A DNA stretch of 64,000 nucleotides from Lottia gigantea (Eukaryota > Mollusca > Gastropoda > Lottiidae), in contig NW_008706876.1 in the NCBI RefSeq assembly GCF_000327385.1, positions 351,883-415,882 on the forward strand, given 5' to 3'. The position numbers were made by a program, and so were the translations under genes. This document shows, one piece after another, positions 47,871-61,100 of the stretch; position 1 is the stretch's first letter; every line of letters starts with the position of its first letter. The notes below the pieces were generated by a model. It ran no database searches, was not told the DNA's origin, and saw nothing but the letters and a program-made list of their open reading frames with translations.

Positions 47871-48749
47871 ATGATTTTTCATTCATCATACAGTCTAAAT
47901 CTGTAATCGATGTTTTATCGATACGGGCAATATTTTATGTAACAGAAAACATTAAGTTAAGTCTTATCAATAATGTACATAATATCAAGTGTTTTATTAA
48001 CACACAATATGCACTACGTTCAGGCACTGTGGTATCTAGGCGGAGTCTCATTCTGTTGACATTGCCAACGCTTTACTGCAAGTTGATCAACTTTTTAATT
48101 GATTTCAGTAATGCATTTTCACATGAATTATTTAGCATTGTTGTCTTTTGTTAAAATGGTCAATAAAATTGTTTCTTAAATAAACACCATGATAAAGGCA
48201 TAAAAATATGGTTCAATAATATCCACATTTAAGATAACATATTGTAAACTATATACTTGTACAGTAAACAGTTTCAGTTCGAACTGTTGATTTTACTCCA
48301 TTAGCATTGAGGTAACTGCACTATCATTTGCGTGACATGTCCCTTTCGGACCGTGGATGTGGCTAACTTGGAACCTGAAACAGTGGTTTATGCTGTTTTG
48401 ATTACATTCAGGTGCTAGTATTCGAAATGATTAAGAGCACACCCCAGAAAATACAATCGGGATTAAAAGTGATGCTGAATTGACAAGTCACATGAGCGTG
48501 GAGCAAGGTAGGCCAATAGTATTATTATTACGTGAAGCAAGGGACCTGAAACATCAGGCAGTATTCTTATTGATTCCCTTTTACAATAGGTGTATGTATG
48601 TTATATGTAGTTTGAACACTATCAGTCTAAATGGCATTGTAGAAAGTGACCTTTTATCTTCATTTTTTTCATGAGTTATAGGAGCCTACGACACTGGGAT
48701 TGCGAGGGTGCAGAAGTAGACAAACGAGCTTAGAATGTGCCATTTGCTA

Positions 48750-49475
48750 GTCTTGTCAATCTGGTTTCTAGTGTTGTACATCTTACTTGTCAATCTAGTT
48801 TCTAGTGTTCTACATCTTACTTGTCAAACAGGTTTCTAGTGTTCTACATCTTACTTGTCAATTAGGTTTCTAGTGTTCTACATCTTACTTGTCAATCTAG
48901 TTTCTAGTGTTCTACTTCTTACTTGTCAATGTCGTTTCTAGTGTTCTACATCTTACTTGTCAATGTCGTTTCTAGTGTTCTACTTCTTACTTGTCAATGT
49001 CGTTTCTAGTGTTCTACATCTTACTTGTCATTTACTTGTCAATCTAATTTCTAGTGTTCTACTTCTTACTTGTCAATCAGGTTTCTAGTGTTTTACATCT
49101 TATTTGTCAATCTAGTTTCTAGTATTCTACATCTTACTTGTCAATCTAGTTTCTAGTGTTCTACTTCTTACTTACCAATCAAGTTTCTAGTGTTCTACAT
49201 CTTATTTGTCAATCTAGTTTCTAGTGTTCTACATCTTACTTGTCAATCAGGTTTCTAGTGTTCTACATCTTACTTGTCATTTACTTGTCAATCCAGTTTG
49301 TAGTGTTCTACATCTTACTTGTCAATCTAGTTTCTAGTGTTCTACATCTTATTTGTTAATCTAGTTTCTAGTGTTCTACATCTTACTTGTCAATCTAGTT
49401 TCTAGTGTTCTACATCTTTCTTGTCAATTTGGTTTCTAGTGTTCTACATCTTTTTTGCCAATCTTCTTTTGGGTG
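48750..49475. repeat. 34-bp minisatellite
   Basis: About twenty-one copies of CTTGTCAATCTAGTTTCTAG then TGTTCTACATCTTA. Variants include CTACTTCTTA and GTCGTTTC. Two sites (near 49024 and 49276) carry a short extra CATTTACTTGT insertion, evidence of duplication of a variant block. Confidence 0.95.
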
Positions 49476-50445
49476 CACTACATCTGAAAGACTTTAAATC
49501 TTGTCATTCTGTGTATATAATTGGTGTTCAGTATTTTAACACAAAAAATTACAATATTAAAATGATGTTTTGCAACCAAAACGTAAAAAGCACCAAAAAT
49601 TCCTAATAACATATTCCTTTGCAAAAACAGATAGAGTTATCTGGATGCAAACTATGAAAACAATATCCCACGCTGTCAGTTATTTTACTGTGTTAAACGG
49701 TCTAAGTGGCTCTAATTAATGAGTTTGTGTAATCTGGATTTCATGCGATCAATTGCCATCCTCGCCTCTGTCACTAACAATTTTTCTTTGAAAGTGGCAG
49801 TTTTTTTCTCTATGAAAATAAATTCAGATTATATGTCTTGTTCTTGTGGTCGTTTAGTGTTTGGTCATCGACTCAGTCGAACTATATAGTCACAGACCCT
49901 TTCTTGCTTGAGATTCTGAAAAAACATCTTCAAAAATTTAGGCTGAAATGTTGTAAAATTTCATCACATGACATTTTGGATTAGATTCGTAATTTGTGGT
50001 TTCAAGTTTGGGGAATTGGTGTTAAGATATTCAAATTAGCTACTTAAGCGAACTTATAAGCGAAGCTTATCTCATTCTGCCGATAAGGAGATCAACGAAA
50101 AAAACAATGTTGTAAAAGAGTTTGTTTTGGAGTTTCGTGCTCCAATTGCATGATCAAAAAGTTCCTAGCTTCGACGTCGACTTCAAGGAAGAGGCTAGGA
50201 TAATCAGAGCTACGATTAAAGATGTCATGGTTATTTAGTCTATTACTGTTTGTTTCAGACATACTTATTACTCTTGATTGTTGTGTTTCAAACATTTAAT
50301 ACTAGTTAATGCTAATTAATTTGTTTATTACGATAAATATAAAATCTAGATACAGTATCAGGTCTCTCACGATGTCATATTAATCATATCAACCTTGTTT
50401 TATACACTTAATATTTTACACTGTAATTCTGTGTCTTTCTAATGC

Positions 50446-50711
50446 ACCATTCGAAACTACGTATGGTTCTGACATGGAAATAACACACACGAACGTAGTT
50501 CACAGCCATTTTGAATCTCTACCTCGACCCAAATCAGTCATTTTTTGACTTTAATATTTTAAATCACATTTAAATCCATTTATAAAATTTTAGATGTGAT
50601 TTGACGCCTTGACAAAAATTCGACTGATTAAGTCGAGGTAGTGATTCAAAATGGTTGTGAATTACGTTTGTGTGTGTTATTTCCATGTAAGAACCATACG
50701 TAGTTTCGTAT
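50446..50711. mobile_element. Inverted-repeat element with arms of about 95 bp
   Basis: The left arm CGAAACTACGTATGGTTCT..ATGGAAATAACACACAC..CATTTTGAATC..CTACCTCGAC recurs inverted on the right with about 90% identity. An AT-rich spacer of roughly 75 bp separates them. It is about 265 bp long and non-coding. Target duplication is not certain (CTAAT lies near both sides). It fits a MITE or foldback element. Confidence 0.85.
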
Positions 50712-50799
50712 GCCTAATACAAAACAACAAACAGATCAAGATATTTCTTGATAGGTTAATGAAATACCTCATATTTAGGGATTTTTAGTTATGGATAAA

Positions 50800-51555
50800 C
50801 TTCTGTATGCAAAGCTTTGAATATTCTTTAGTAATTTGTTTTGGAATAAATTCATAATTTTAAACAGAAAATTCCAAAATTTCTATTAATTAACATAAGA
50901 GAAGTAACCCTTATACATGCAAAGCTTTGAATATTCCTTAAGTAATTTGTATTTCGGGAAGTTGAATTCTAATTTGCATGATTTCTGGATGGAATATCCA
51001 ATTGGTAGAGATTGTTTCATTTATCAAAGAACTTATATTTGTTGGACTTTGACCATTCCTAAGAAATTTTAATTTTTTTTTTTAAATATTCACGATATCT
51101 GTTTAGATCAAGATAGTAGGGCGTTTGAAAACACACAAATGATTTTTAATTCAGTAAATTGAAGAAAATCAATGAAAAATATTTCACCATTTCGGTGTGG
51201 AATACCGTGAGAGGAGGTTTGAAAATACATAAGTGATTTGTATTTCAGTAAATTTGAAAAACAAACAATGAAAAATATAACACGATTTCTGTGTGGAATA
51301 TCATAAGAGAGGGTTTGAAAATACATAAGTAATTTGTATTTCAGTAAATTGAAAAGTTCAAACAAAAAATCCCTTGATTTCTGTGTGGAATACCACAAGA
51401 GAGGGTTTGAAAATACGTAAGTAATTTGTATTTCAGTAAATTGAAAAGTTCAAACAAAAAATCCCTTGATTTCTGTGTGGAATACCATAAGAGAAGGTTT
51501 GAAAATACATAAGTAAAGTAATTTGTATTTCAGTAATTGATTTCTGTGTAGAATA
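50800..51555. repeat. Minisatellite, about 92-bp unit, with diverged left part
   Basis: From 51115 there are about five units with GTGTGGAATACC, AGAGAGGGTTTGAAAATAC, GTAATTTGTATTTCAG and TTCAAACAAAAAATCCC. To the left, 50800-50960 holds two related copies (ATGCAAAGCTTTGAATATTC..AGTAATTTGT). The minus-strand 96-codon frame is produced by the repeat. Confidence 0.85.
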
Positions 51556-52804
51556 CCTCAAGGGTAGACATTTTTGGGTTTTAAAGGGAATTTAATAAGC
51601 TTATATATATAATAGTATGTATTAAATTAAGTATTTGAGGAACATCTGTCTAACATTATTTGTGCTTTGATAATTTTAGAAATGATATTGATGCATATTT
51701 TTATATGTTTATTTTTAGATAATGAACGTTTTAAAAAATGTGTTTTGTGAATTTAGATAATATTTTGTCAAATATTGTCACACAGCCTTCGTTTTTTCAT
51801 AAAATATTTTGAATATTAAAATTATGAAACCTATACACTCGCATAGCAATTAAATATTAAGAAATCGGATATATTTGGATTTCTTATAATATTTCAATTT
51901 TTAGTAAGGATAAAATGATTGTTTTATCATTAATAAAATAAAAAATATTTATATGATGTGCATCATTGCACCAGTTGATTGCTCCAATAAAAATGAATAA
52001 AAAACAAAAATATATTTTTGTACCATGAAAATAGATCTACGTCTAAAATTTAACAACAATTTAATAATAATAACGAAAAAAAATTATTGTATTAATTTTA
52101 AAACCTCCTTGTCCTCGAACTGATTTTTAAATTTGATAATAACTTCCATTTATAATCGTTGTTATTTTTTGCATTATCGCATTATATTTTGTCTTTGTGG
52201 ACAGGATGCCTTACTTATGAGGTGTAAATTATACACTTAGTTTGTTTTAAATTCGTCTCAGAACATTTCCATGACATTGTATTAACACATAGAATTAATG
52301 CATGGACTCTTCTGATCGAGGCTATTCACAGTTTGTACATGTCGGTAACAGACTGGATATAAGAGTGAATGGAAACGGCAGTGAATGGCATTGTTAACGT
52401 GATCGGAACTGATACAGTTGGGTGATATTAAGTTTGTGGTGTGTATTTTGTGGAGGTTTATAATATATCTGTTAAGGTTGAAACTGTCAAAAATTGTGCA
52501 AATCCAGTTACGTGTCAGGTAGGACAAAAAATTTTAATTAGTAAGTTATCAATGCAATATTTGTAAAAATTATTTTTTAGGTTTAAATTCCTGAATTACC
52601 TGTGAATTTATTTTACAATTCTATTTGATTATTTTGGTCATCAAGAATGTGTATCAAGTTTTTATCATTGTTTTCGCCATTGTAGTTTAATGTCCTTAGT
52701 CCAAATATTGAAAGGTAACTACCAATGTTAATTCCTTCTCCAATCCAGCTGATCCGATACAGAAATTGACGGCAAAAAGTTGAATGTCTGCCAGTGAAAA
52801 TATG

Positions 52805-52985
52805 CAAAACAGGTCCGTAGCCAGTCTAGGTGTAGGGAGTAATATATCCGGAGGGGCAATGGGATATTGTATTTTGTTGAAAAAATGAAATTTATCGGTT
52901 GTCAGTTTTTTTCAGAGGGCCAATCTATTTTTCGGGGGACTTTGCTCCCTCCCCTTTGTCCCCATGTAGCTATGGGTGTGATGTA
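52805..52985. repeat. Possible transposon remnant with GTAGCTA-type ends
   Basis: CAGGTCCGTAGCCAGTCTAGG at the left and CCCCATGTAGCTATGGG at the right are partly inverted to each other and bracket GGAGGGGCAATGGG and CTCCCTCCCCTTTG. Similar CAGGCCC(A/G)TAGCTA pieces lie at 31-46 and 21643-21658, and comparable G-rich pieces at 4799-4835 and 13268-13355. Relationship is plausible, not proven. Confidence 0.4.
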
Positions 52986-54239
52986 AAATAATTCCAATAA
53001 AACTATCCATTGAAATATATTTAGTCAAATGGATCCATTACACTTGAATGTGAGTTGCTATATATATTTATATATGTAACAATTACATTTTGCAAGTAAA
53101 CAATTTTGATAAATATATACAATTTTTGTTCAAGTTCTAAACCTCATTATATAAAATATAGTATACATAATATAGATTATACATAATTCATTAGTAATAT
53201 AATTTATAATTGATTTTTGTTTGAACTTCTAGATGATAAAGTAAATTTGAATAATAATTATACAATGATTTTGTATAAAATGATAATGAATTGACTAAAT
53301 GCTGTTTTTCGGTACAGTTTTGGGATTAGAATTATTTTGGTTCAAGTCGAAATAAGTTTTATTATTTTTATCTAAGAAACATTGCTTTTCAAGTCTATAC
53401 CTTTTATGCGACACATTGTGGTTTTTGGTTTAGTAATATATTTTATAATAAGAGGGGGCTTCACGAGAGTCAGAACTACTAAAATCATGCTCATATCTTC
53501 AGCTGGGATAGCCCCACATGGTCTCAACAGAGAACAATTCAAATCTTAGCCGTGTTTACATTTATCATTATAACCTCTTAAATACCCTTAATATTATTAC
53601 CATAAGAATGAAAAAATCCTATAATAGGCTGAAAATCTGTTGAATTTGGTTTGGGTCACTAAGAACATTGCCTTCATGTGCTAATACACAGTGTTGGCGG
53701 TAATAAAGAAACGTTTTTAGACGGGATAAGAGCCCTAAATAAAGGGGTTTTGTTGTCCCCTTCAAAACTTTTCTATCGATATGGCTTTTCTATGAACTTA
53801 TATACTGTTATTTTTCTCTGTTTCGGACTTGTTTTTGGCTCGATTGTTTACATTTTTGTTTAATATACAGTTCGCTTCACACTAAGACCGCTGTTATCTT
53901 TGTAATTATGAATAGATAGAAGATGGAATGAATAAATGAATTAATTCTTGAAAGATTGAATGAATGAACAACTTCAGGAATAAAATGGAACGGAAATATA
54001 TGTCTCACTCTTAAAAAGTAATTTTGTCCAACATGTTAAATCTATATTTGATATCTGTGCGATGCGTAAAATAATTCATAAATACATAACTCTAAGAATT
54101 TAAAATAATGAAAAGATAGATACAGAAAACATGTAATTTTTATAGAAAACATATAAAATTCTGAAAAATATTTGGAGATGTGCAGAAAATTTACCAAATT
54201 TACTTTTAAACGCTTGAAATAAAATTCATCATATTTGTC

Positions 54240-54545
54240 ATACAAACAACAACAACCACAAACAACCAAAATGTCATTACATACAACAACAACAAACAAT
54301 GATAAACAATAAAAAACAATCAAACAGCAAGGAACAAGCAACAAAAAGCCACAACCAAAATGACATTGATAACGATATACAACGATAAAAAACGAGAACA
54401 ACAAACAACGATAAGTGGCAACAACAAACAATGATAAATAGTAAGAAACAACCACAGACAAACAACTAAAAACAAGAACAAAATCAGCATATACATAAAA
54501 CCCACAAACAACGAAAATATTCATCATACGCCAAACAAAAAATGA
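54240..54545. repeat. (ACAA)-rich low-complexity tract
   Basis: Strongly A/C-rich on the + strand with many CAACAA, AACAAAC and GATAAACAAT motifs. The long minus-strand frames (up to 181 codons, Cys/Phe/Leu/Val-rich) come from the G-free, stop-poor composition. Confidence 0.85.
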
Positions 54546-57500
54546 ACAATGACAGTAGGGACATAATAAATATATATTTATTTTCATGTTTCTATTGAAA
54601 TATCCAGAATAGGTAATTCATGATTACTAACATTTATAATAATTATAGCATATAATATACGACAGCGAACAGTAAACATAATAAACATTAATTTTTTACT
54701 GAATGAAATTGAAAATTGTCACTTGCATTAGATCAATTTATCTGAAAAAAATATATTTTCGGATAGTATCGTTTAATATGAGCACTGTCTTACGTTAGTT
54801 GCTGATATTTTTGTAGTTTACCAGTTGTTTAGCAGCAAGAAGCCTAACGATATTTAGTTAACTAAAAATAAAGCTATCACTCTAGTAGGAGGCGATTTAA
54901 ACAGAAGGTCAATTGGTCTATAATAGAATTAATTGTAGTGAGAGAAAACTTTAGAATTTGACCAAACTTTCCATTATTTATTAAAAACCACTGAAATAAG
55001 ATTGAATAATTTTATTGGAAATATTCTTCATCAAAAAATCATTTATCAACGACATTTGGCCCCGGCCTTTACAAACCATGTGACAGTTTGGAGAGAGGCT
55101 TGACACTTGGCCCGTGTCACAAATGTCAAAAAGTGGGCCTTGGAAATTAATAGAATGTACTCGAGACCGTTCCCAGCTCTGTGGTCAACTAGGGTTAAGG
55201 AGAAGGGGGATGTTTGGTTTTAAGGAATAATAGGGTAGAAGTTACACGCTTAATCCGATCAAAATAGCCCTATATTAGTTTTAAAAGGGACAATAGGCTT
55301 TGTGGTGGTTACAGTTTAAATAGCTGCCAACAAAATTTCCAAATATCTTTTCAATATCATTAATAGGCTTTTGTGATTCTGTTGGCCAACAAACTTGGTG
55401 GGAGAAAATTGGTTTTCATAAACGTATTTGTAAATTTGATGTTTTATTTTGGTTGGATTTGATTTTCTTTAAAATTTGAAAGAAATTGTAGAAAATCGTT
55501 CATGTACCGGACAATTTTATTATAGATTTGCAATGAAAATTCTCTCTATATTATTCAAACAGCAGATCATAAATTTCAAATAATTTTTTTTTTTAAATCC
55601 TAAATAAAAATTTAATATTTCCATGTAAAAAAATTGAAAATTGTAGTACAATCAATGAAAATCAGATTCTTCTGAGAAAATTTTCACAATATAGTCAATA
55701 GTAATCGAAATGTGAAGTGACATTTTAGCGAGGTTATTGAATACGAATCCTGACCATGCAATATTGGATAGAGATTATTTCGGTGTTATGAACACCTGTT
55801 TAAGTTTTCAAACAAATCGATCTATAGAGATATAATAACAGATTACACTGAACTACTTCGATTCAATGTTACTATTTTATCTTCTAGCGAGGCCCTGTGA
55901 CAATTTCTCCAAATATCACAAATGATAAAAAAATATATTATGAATTTACACGAATACATTTGCCAATTCAATCTTACCTCATGTGAATATTAATTTTATT
56001 TTTGTTATCGCCGGAAATGTTTGGATGTTCCATCATCGATTCTATTTAATTTCAAACGAGTTATGTATGGTTCTATATGGAGCATTTAAGAGATGTAAAT
56101 AACGATGTTGTTAAGCATTGTATATACATCCACATCAGCATGTTCATTGCATTAATTTGCTTGGAAAATTTGATAGAGAAAAGGGTTAAATATTGAATAT
56201 TGAAACGTCTATGGGGAGAGTGTTCGGCTTTGTGTGAGTTTTTTTTACTGTCGGTGATTCTAACGTGAGTAATATACCGCACCTAAAACATATAGGACTG
56301 TCATTTTATCTGTCGTGGGAACCTGGAAAACGAAAATTGACACCAATTCTCAAATGAAAATAAACCCCACTTCTTAATTATAATCTGGTCAATATTCAAG
56401 CTGGTGTCGCTACTGGTACTTTAACAAAAAGACCACCTGGGAAAGATTTACTAAACAGACTATAGGTGATGTTCCTTTGGTGATAATAAAAAACAACACG
56501 ATATAATAGGTGTTTTCCCTCTTGTTACTTTACAGGTCTTAGCCCTTAATTCACTCCTTTTCACTACTTATTCATTGCTGTCAATGTTTCAATATTATTG
56601 TTTGCACTGCTCGTTTACCTACCCAACAAGTGAGATGGGATTTTACCGAACTTTAGATGTGTGTTGAATAGCCACGAGAAGGTGTAAGGATTTATCTTAA
56701 ATGAAGGTTATTGTCATATTTCTATACCTATATTCACCCTTCTTGTGTACCGAGTCAACATCAAAGGAAGCCGCCACTCGGTAATTTTCAGGTGTCTTCA
56801 TTTCGTCCAAAGATCTCTCCTTATACGAACACAAGTACCGGTATCGGGTAAACATATATCTCGTTTTGACAAAAATCAAAAGGACCACCTCTTTTACGGC
56901 AAGAATAACATTGAAACGGAGAAGACTAAAGCTAAGATATTTAAACGCTATATCGAAAGCTTTTTACAACTCTTATAAGAGGGTCATCAAGTTAAAAAGA
57001 AAGCGTAGGATTGGGTTACAAACGATAGAAGGACTCTGTATCAATAGCCTTACATGGTTTAAATTTACTTTTATAGTAGTAGTGCACATAATTCAATGAC
57101 GTTTTTCGCGTTTATACATTATTTGCGGCTTTATCGTTTGATGAGATTACAGCTCCTCCATGTTGAACACAATTTTCAATGACGTTTTTCACATTATGTA
57201 CATTAATGCCGTCTTAGCCATTGATGAGATTAGTTTTTCAAATAAGAATTTAAATATCTTCTTCATCAAAACCTAATCCGCATTTCAAGAGCCCTAAACA
57301 GTAGTTCATGATTCGTTGACAATAAATAGGAATTACTGTAATGCAATAAGATTCGCATATTAATGGACTATCTCAAAAAGTGAAAACAATTGAAACTGTT
57401 TGAAATATACCGAAAATGTCAAAAATCCGCATGTCGATGCTCATTCAAAGATATTCTCATTCAAAAGTTTGATACTTTAAAAGTCAAAAATTATTTTCAA

Positions 57501-57940
57501 CGTAAAGGAAGGCTTCCAAGCATCATCATCAGGCAAGGATCAGTTAAATATCATCATCTTTTCCTATAATAATACGATTGTCATCCGGCAATACTTGATG
57601 CAATGACAGTTTTCCGTCGTCAAAACAAACTTTTTTTTTTATTTCAAGCACAACAGGACCGTTTGATTTTTATTAAATTTGCATTTCCTTAGTGATCTTC
57701 AATCGTATTTAATTAACATTTCGTTTCTGTTGCCTGATCAGAAAGCCTGTGCTTTTCTAGAAGGTTAGAACTAGTCTTTGATGCCACTACACATACAAAG
57801 ACCATAACGTAAGGAACTGGTAAATTAGTAAACGTAATTTCAACGACATTATTGCCTGAAACCTAAAAATCAGATGCAGGTTTGCAATTTGTTCAACAAT
57901 AAATTCAATATTAAATTTTAGTTTTTCGTTATTATTTCAG
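54546..57940 (+). other. LMX1: LMX1 first coding intron, right part
   Basis: No coding exon recognised. 55050-55200 is unique and GC-richer with an inverted GACATTTG/CAAATGTC pair. Frames near 56.7-57.1 kb have no exon borders or domain. The remainder is AT-rich. Confidence 0.4.
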
Positions 57941-58136
57941 GAAATATGCCGACTCAAGCACTCCACAAAGAAGTATGTACGGGATGTCAAATGTCAATCG
58001 AAGATAAATTTCTTTTAAAAGTCATGGACAATTCTTGGCATGAAACCTGTTTAAATTGTGCAATGTGTCAACTGCCTTTAAGTGGTTCGTGTTTTGTCAG
58101 AGACAGAAAATTATATTGCAGAGCAGATTATGATAA
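57941..58136 (+). CDS. LMX1: LMX1-type LIM-homeodomain gene, exon encoding LIM domain 1 (partial gene)
   Basis: Preceded by TTATTTCAG and followed by the consensus donor AA/GTAAGT at 58137. Counting from Met 57946, zinc ligands are C11, C14, H32, C35, C38, C41, C58 and D61: a complete LIM module. VCTGCQ, DKFLL, SWHETCLNCAMC and FVRDRKLYCRADYDK correspond to VCEGCQ, DRFLL, SWHEECLQCAAC and FRDRKLYCKQDYQ of vertebrate LMX1A/B as remembered. This is closer than the LHX2/9, LHX1/5 or ISL groups. The family acts in the nucleus as homeodomain transcription factors whose LIM domains bind the cofactor LDB; in vertebrates they act in dorsal limb and in dopaminergic and serotonergic neurons. The second LIM domain and homeodomain are not found in the remaining 5.8 kb, so the next intron runs past the right edge. 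The exon end leaves a split codon (AA + one base). Confidence 0.93.
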
Positions 58137-61100
58137 GTAAGTATGATTTTATTTACTCATTATCCAAGATACAATTTATGACAATTTAACAGATCATTTA
58201 ACATCAAGTTAACGATATTCTCCAACCGCCTTTGCGGTTTGTTAGTATATCAAATTTTACTGGAATATCAGCTGGAACTGTTAATTTGAGAATTTTGAAA
58301 GAGAAATTGTAACGATATTACAGAATTCCTTTAGTCTCGTAGTTTATGCTTCAATATTGTGCATTTCTTTATGATACTTTATGGTGCTACAATATTAGTA
58401 TGACAAATTGAAAAATATGAATGAAGGTCGCTGAAAGCGATAAATTAGACATAGCCACAAAATTATCTCTAAGATGAAGAGCTTCTGCAATTGAAAGTGG
58501 AATTTCTCCATTGTGTCTTGGAACAATGACGATTATTTGAAATTGGCCCATAAAACAGTTGGATACATTCAAATAAATAACTCCACACATAAATATTGGT
58601 TTGAAAACAATCGAATAAATGCGACAAAAATAATTCCGAAATTCTTTTTATTGGATAAAACGCAATAAGGTGGTTTACTAAAAACTGGTAATGTTTCTTT
58701 TTTTGTACCTAAACGGAAAACGCAATATTAAAACAGCGAGTTTTATTGCTATGAGCCAACTAGATAAATGATGCTACTTAACGTAGAACTGTGACAAATA
58801 AAATCTGATGAAGACATATGTTTAATTTTATGTTCAATTACTCACTAGGGAGTTGAACTTATTGTAGAGACTTGTAAATATCTTAATAGAACAAACACCA
58901 TTATTGCCTTCATTTGCCCCCCAACATTCAATTATCCGTTTAGCAAGTCTTGATTTATTGCTTCGTTTCTTCTCACCGCCTTCTTGTCACTGCAACCTCT
59001 GCTCTCGAGTCGCGAGCTGTGACGTAATGGTAGAAATTAGCCCCGAGAGAACGATGAATGGCAATATTAAAATCAACATAGACGAATCCCGGAAACTAAT
59101 TTGTAAACGAAATTATTCAGGAATTATTGATATAGCGGTCAGTTGCTTTGATTTCAACCTAACAAATATCTTAACGAAATATTTGAATTATCGAAATTCT
59201 ACTCTCCAAGAAAGAAGATTAATTTCTTAATTCTTTTCCTGAGGCTACCGTACAAATGTTACTTTTATGAAATCGTTAGTGGAATTTTAAATATATTTTT
59301 TGCATATCTATTTAATTTTTTTTTCTATTTAATTCTCGAAGACTTTTTAAATCGTCCAAAATGTGGAATGATATTTCTTTTATTTCATACTGGAAGTTTT
59401 CACCTTTGGAATGAACCGAAAATTATAGAAATTCTGCCACAAACACTAAATTTAGCTTAAATATTATCTAGATTACTATTTGGTGTACAAATATTGAATC
59501 GTATTTGCTTCAGCGGCAAACGAGCACCCCTATATGTTAACCGTCACTAATGACATTTCTAAAGAGTCCCGAAAATAAAGGAACCCACATATTCGAATTT
59601 GTCACAGCAGTCAAAAGAGCATCAATCAAATGTAACCACTGTCAAACTTGACGGTTACCACGCGCTACTGGCAGGCACCAACACCAAACGGGATTATTTT
59701 GTTTTCTCTGTGCAAATCTTAATTCTAAACATTTGATTAATTGATTGTGTAATCTCGCGTTACTCATCAGAACATGTACGAGATTTGTGACCACGTGCAA
59801 GAGTTAAGATCGTCTGCCACTGATACTGTTGTTAATCCGATGAACTTGCCATTCTGGTCTGTCCCTTGTCCAAATATGCCCTATGTTGACAAATGTTAAT
59901 TCTTTGACAGCCCCTAGCTGTCATTTCGTTGGCTACTTTCGAATATTGCAATAGTGGACAGCCTCAAATGTTGACATTGCAGAAAAGTTAACATTTACAA
60001 TTTTCTCTGAAATTAATCCAACTTTTACGTAAATTTAATAAGAATCTAGGAAAGCATAATTTTCTTAGCAAAGTAGTTAATGTTTATAGATGTGGTTCTG
60101 AAATTCGGTGTATTTTTCAATGGTATACTAGTACTATCTGAACCTGGATTTCGTTTATTTGATTTGGGAGAGTTTTTATTCTCCCCAGTGTACAGGCCTA
60201 GGATGGAACAAATATTTTATTGAGAGTTTGAAATAGGCAGTCTTAATTGACTGGGTATATTTTGTGATTTTCACTGGATCTGAATTTTCAGAAATACTGC
60301 TTATATGATATTGTGTTATTAACTCACTTAATATGCTTCATACATGTCCCCTTCTAATATCATTAGCTATTTCAACTGAATAACGAGTGCAATCGAAGAT
60401 AACAACCGTGTATATTAGATTCAAGTTGGTTCAAAAACCTCTGATTGTGTTGGGGAGAAAGAAAAATGTGATAGCTGATAAGGTGTCTCTCGTTACAATA
60501 TCCACCACTTAAAGCCTTTAATCCTTTTGATATTGACACACTATTAACCCTGAAACCTCTTTCAAAATGTAACATTATGTTATGATAAATACTCATTATA
60601 TACCGTACATATTTCAATATCAATAATTAATAGAGTTTTAATACACAAATTCACTGAATGATATGATAAACTTGAAGAAATTAGAGTTAAGTACGTTCTT
60701 TACTTGTCTTGACGATTGTGGCATACGAACCAAGGTTCAAAATTTCTGATAATCTTGATTTTTTTTCCATGCCCATATTCACGTTTCTACGTTCAGAGGC
60801 TATCATGGAAAATTAATTTGCATGTAAAAACTATCACCTAGTCTAAAACTGTTTTTTGTTTCTTTAAAAAAAAACTTGCCTATTGGTAACAATGCAAGAA
60901 ATTGTGAAAATTTTCGTTACTTGAATTCGGGTTATAGCAAACGCCAATGTCGTGATGGCTGAATTTGAATATCGTTTTTTTTGTGTTTACGATATAAAAA
61001 ATGTTACAAAGACCAAAATTTTAGGACGGTGATTTTCGATTTCGAGGATTGTGTAATGCAATGCAATTTTTTGCATCAATTATGCAAATTCGTTTCGTTG

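Noticed and set aside
51108-51398. 96-codon minus-strand frame
   Set aside because: It follows the 92-bp minisatellite units and repeats with them.
54042-54587. 181-codon minus-strand frame, the longest open frame in the window
   Set aside because: It runs through an (ACAA)-rich tract; the Cys/Phe/Leu/Val-rich product reflects base composition. No domain or exon structure.
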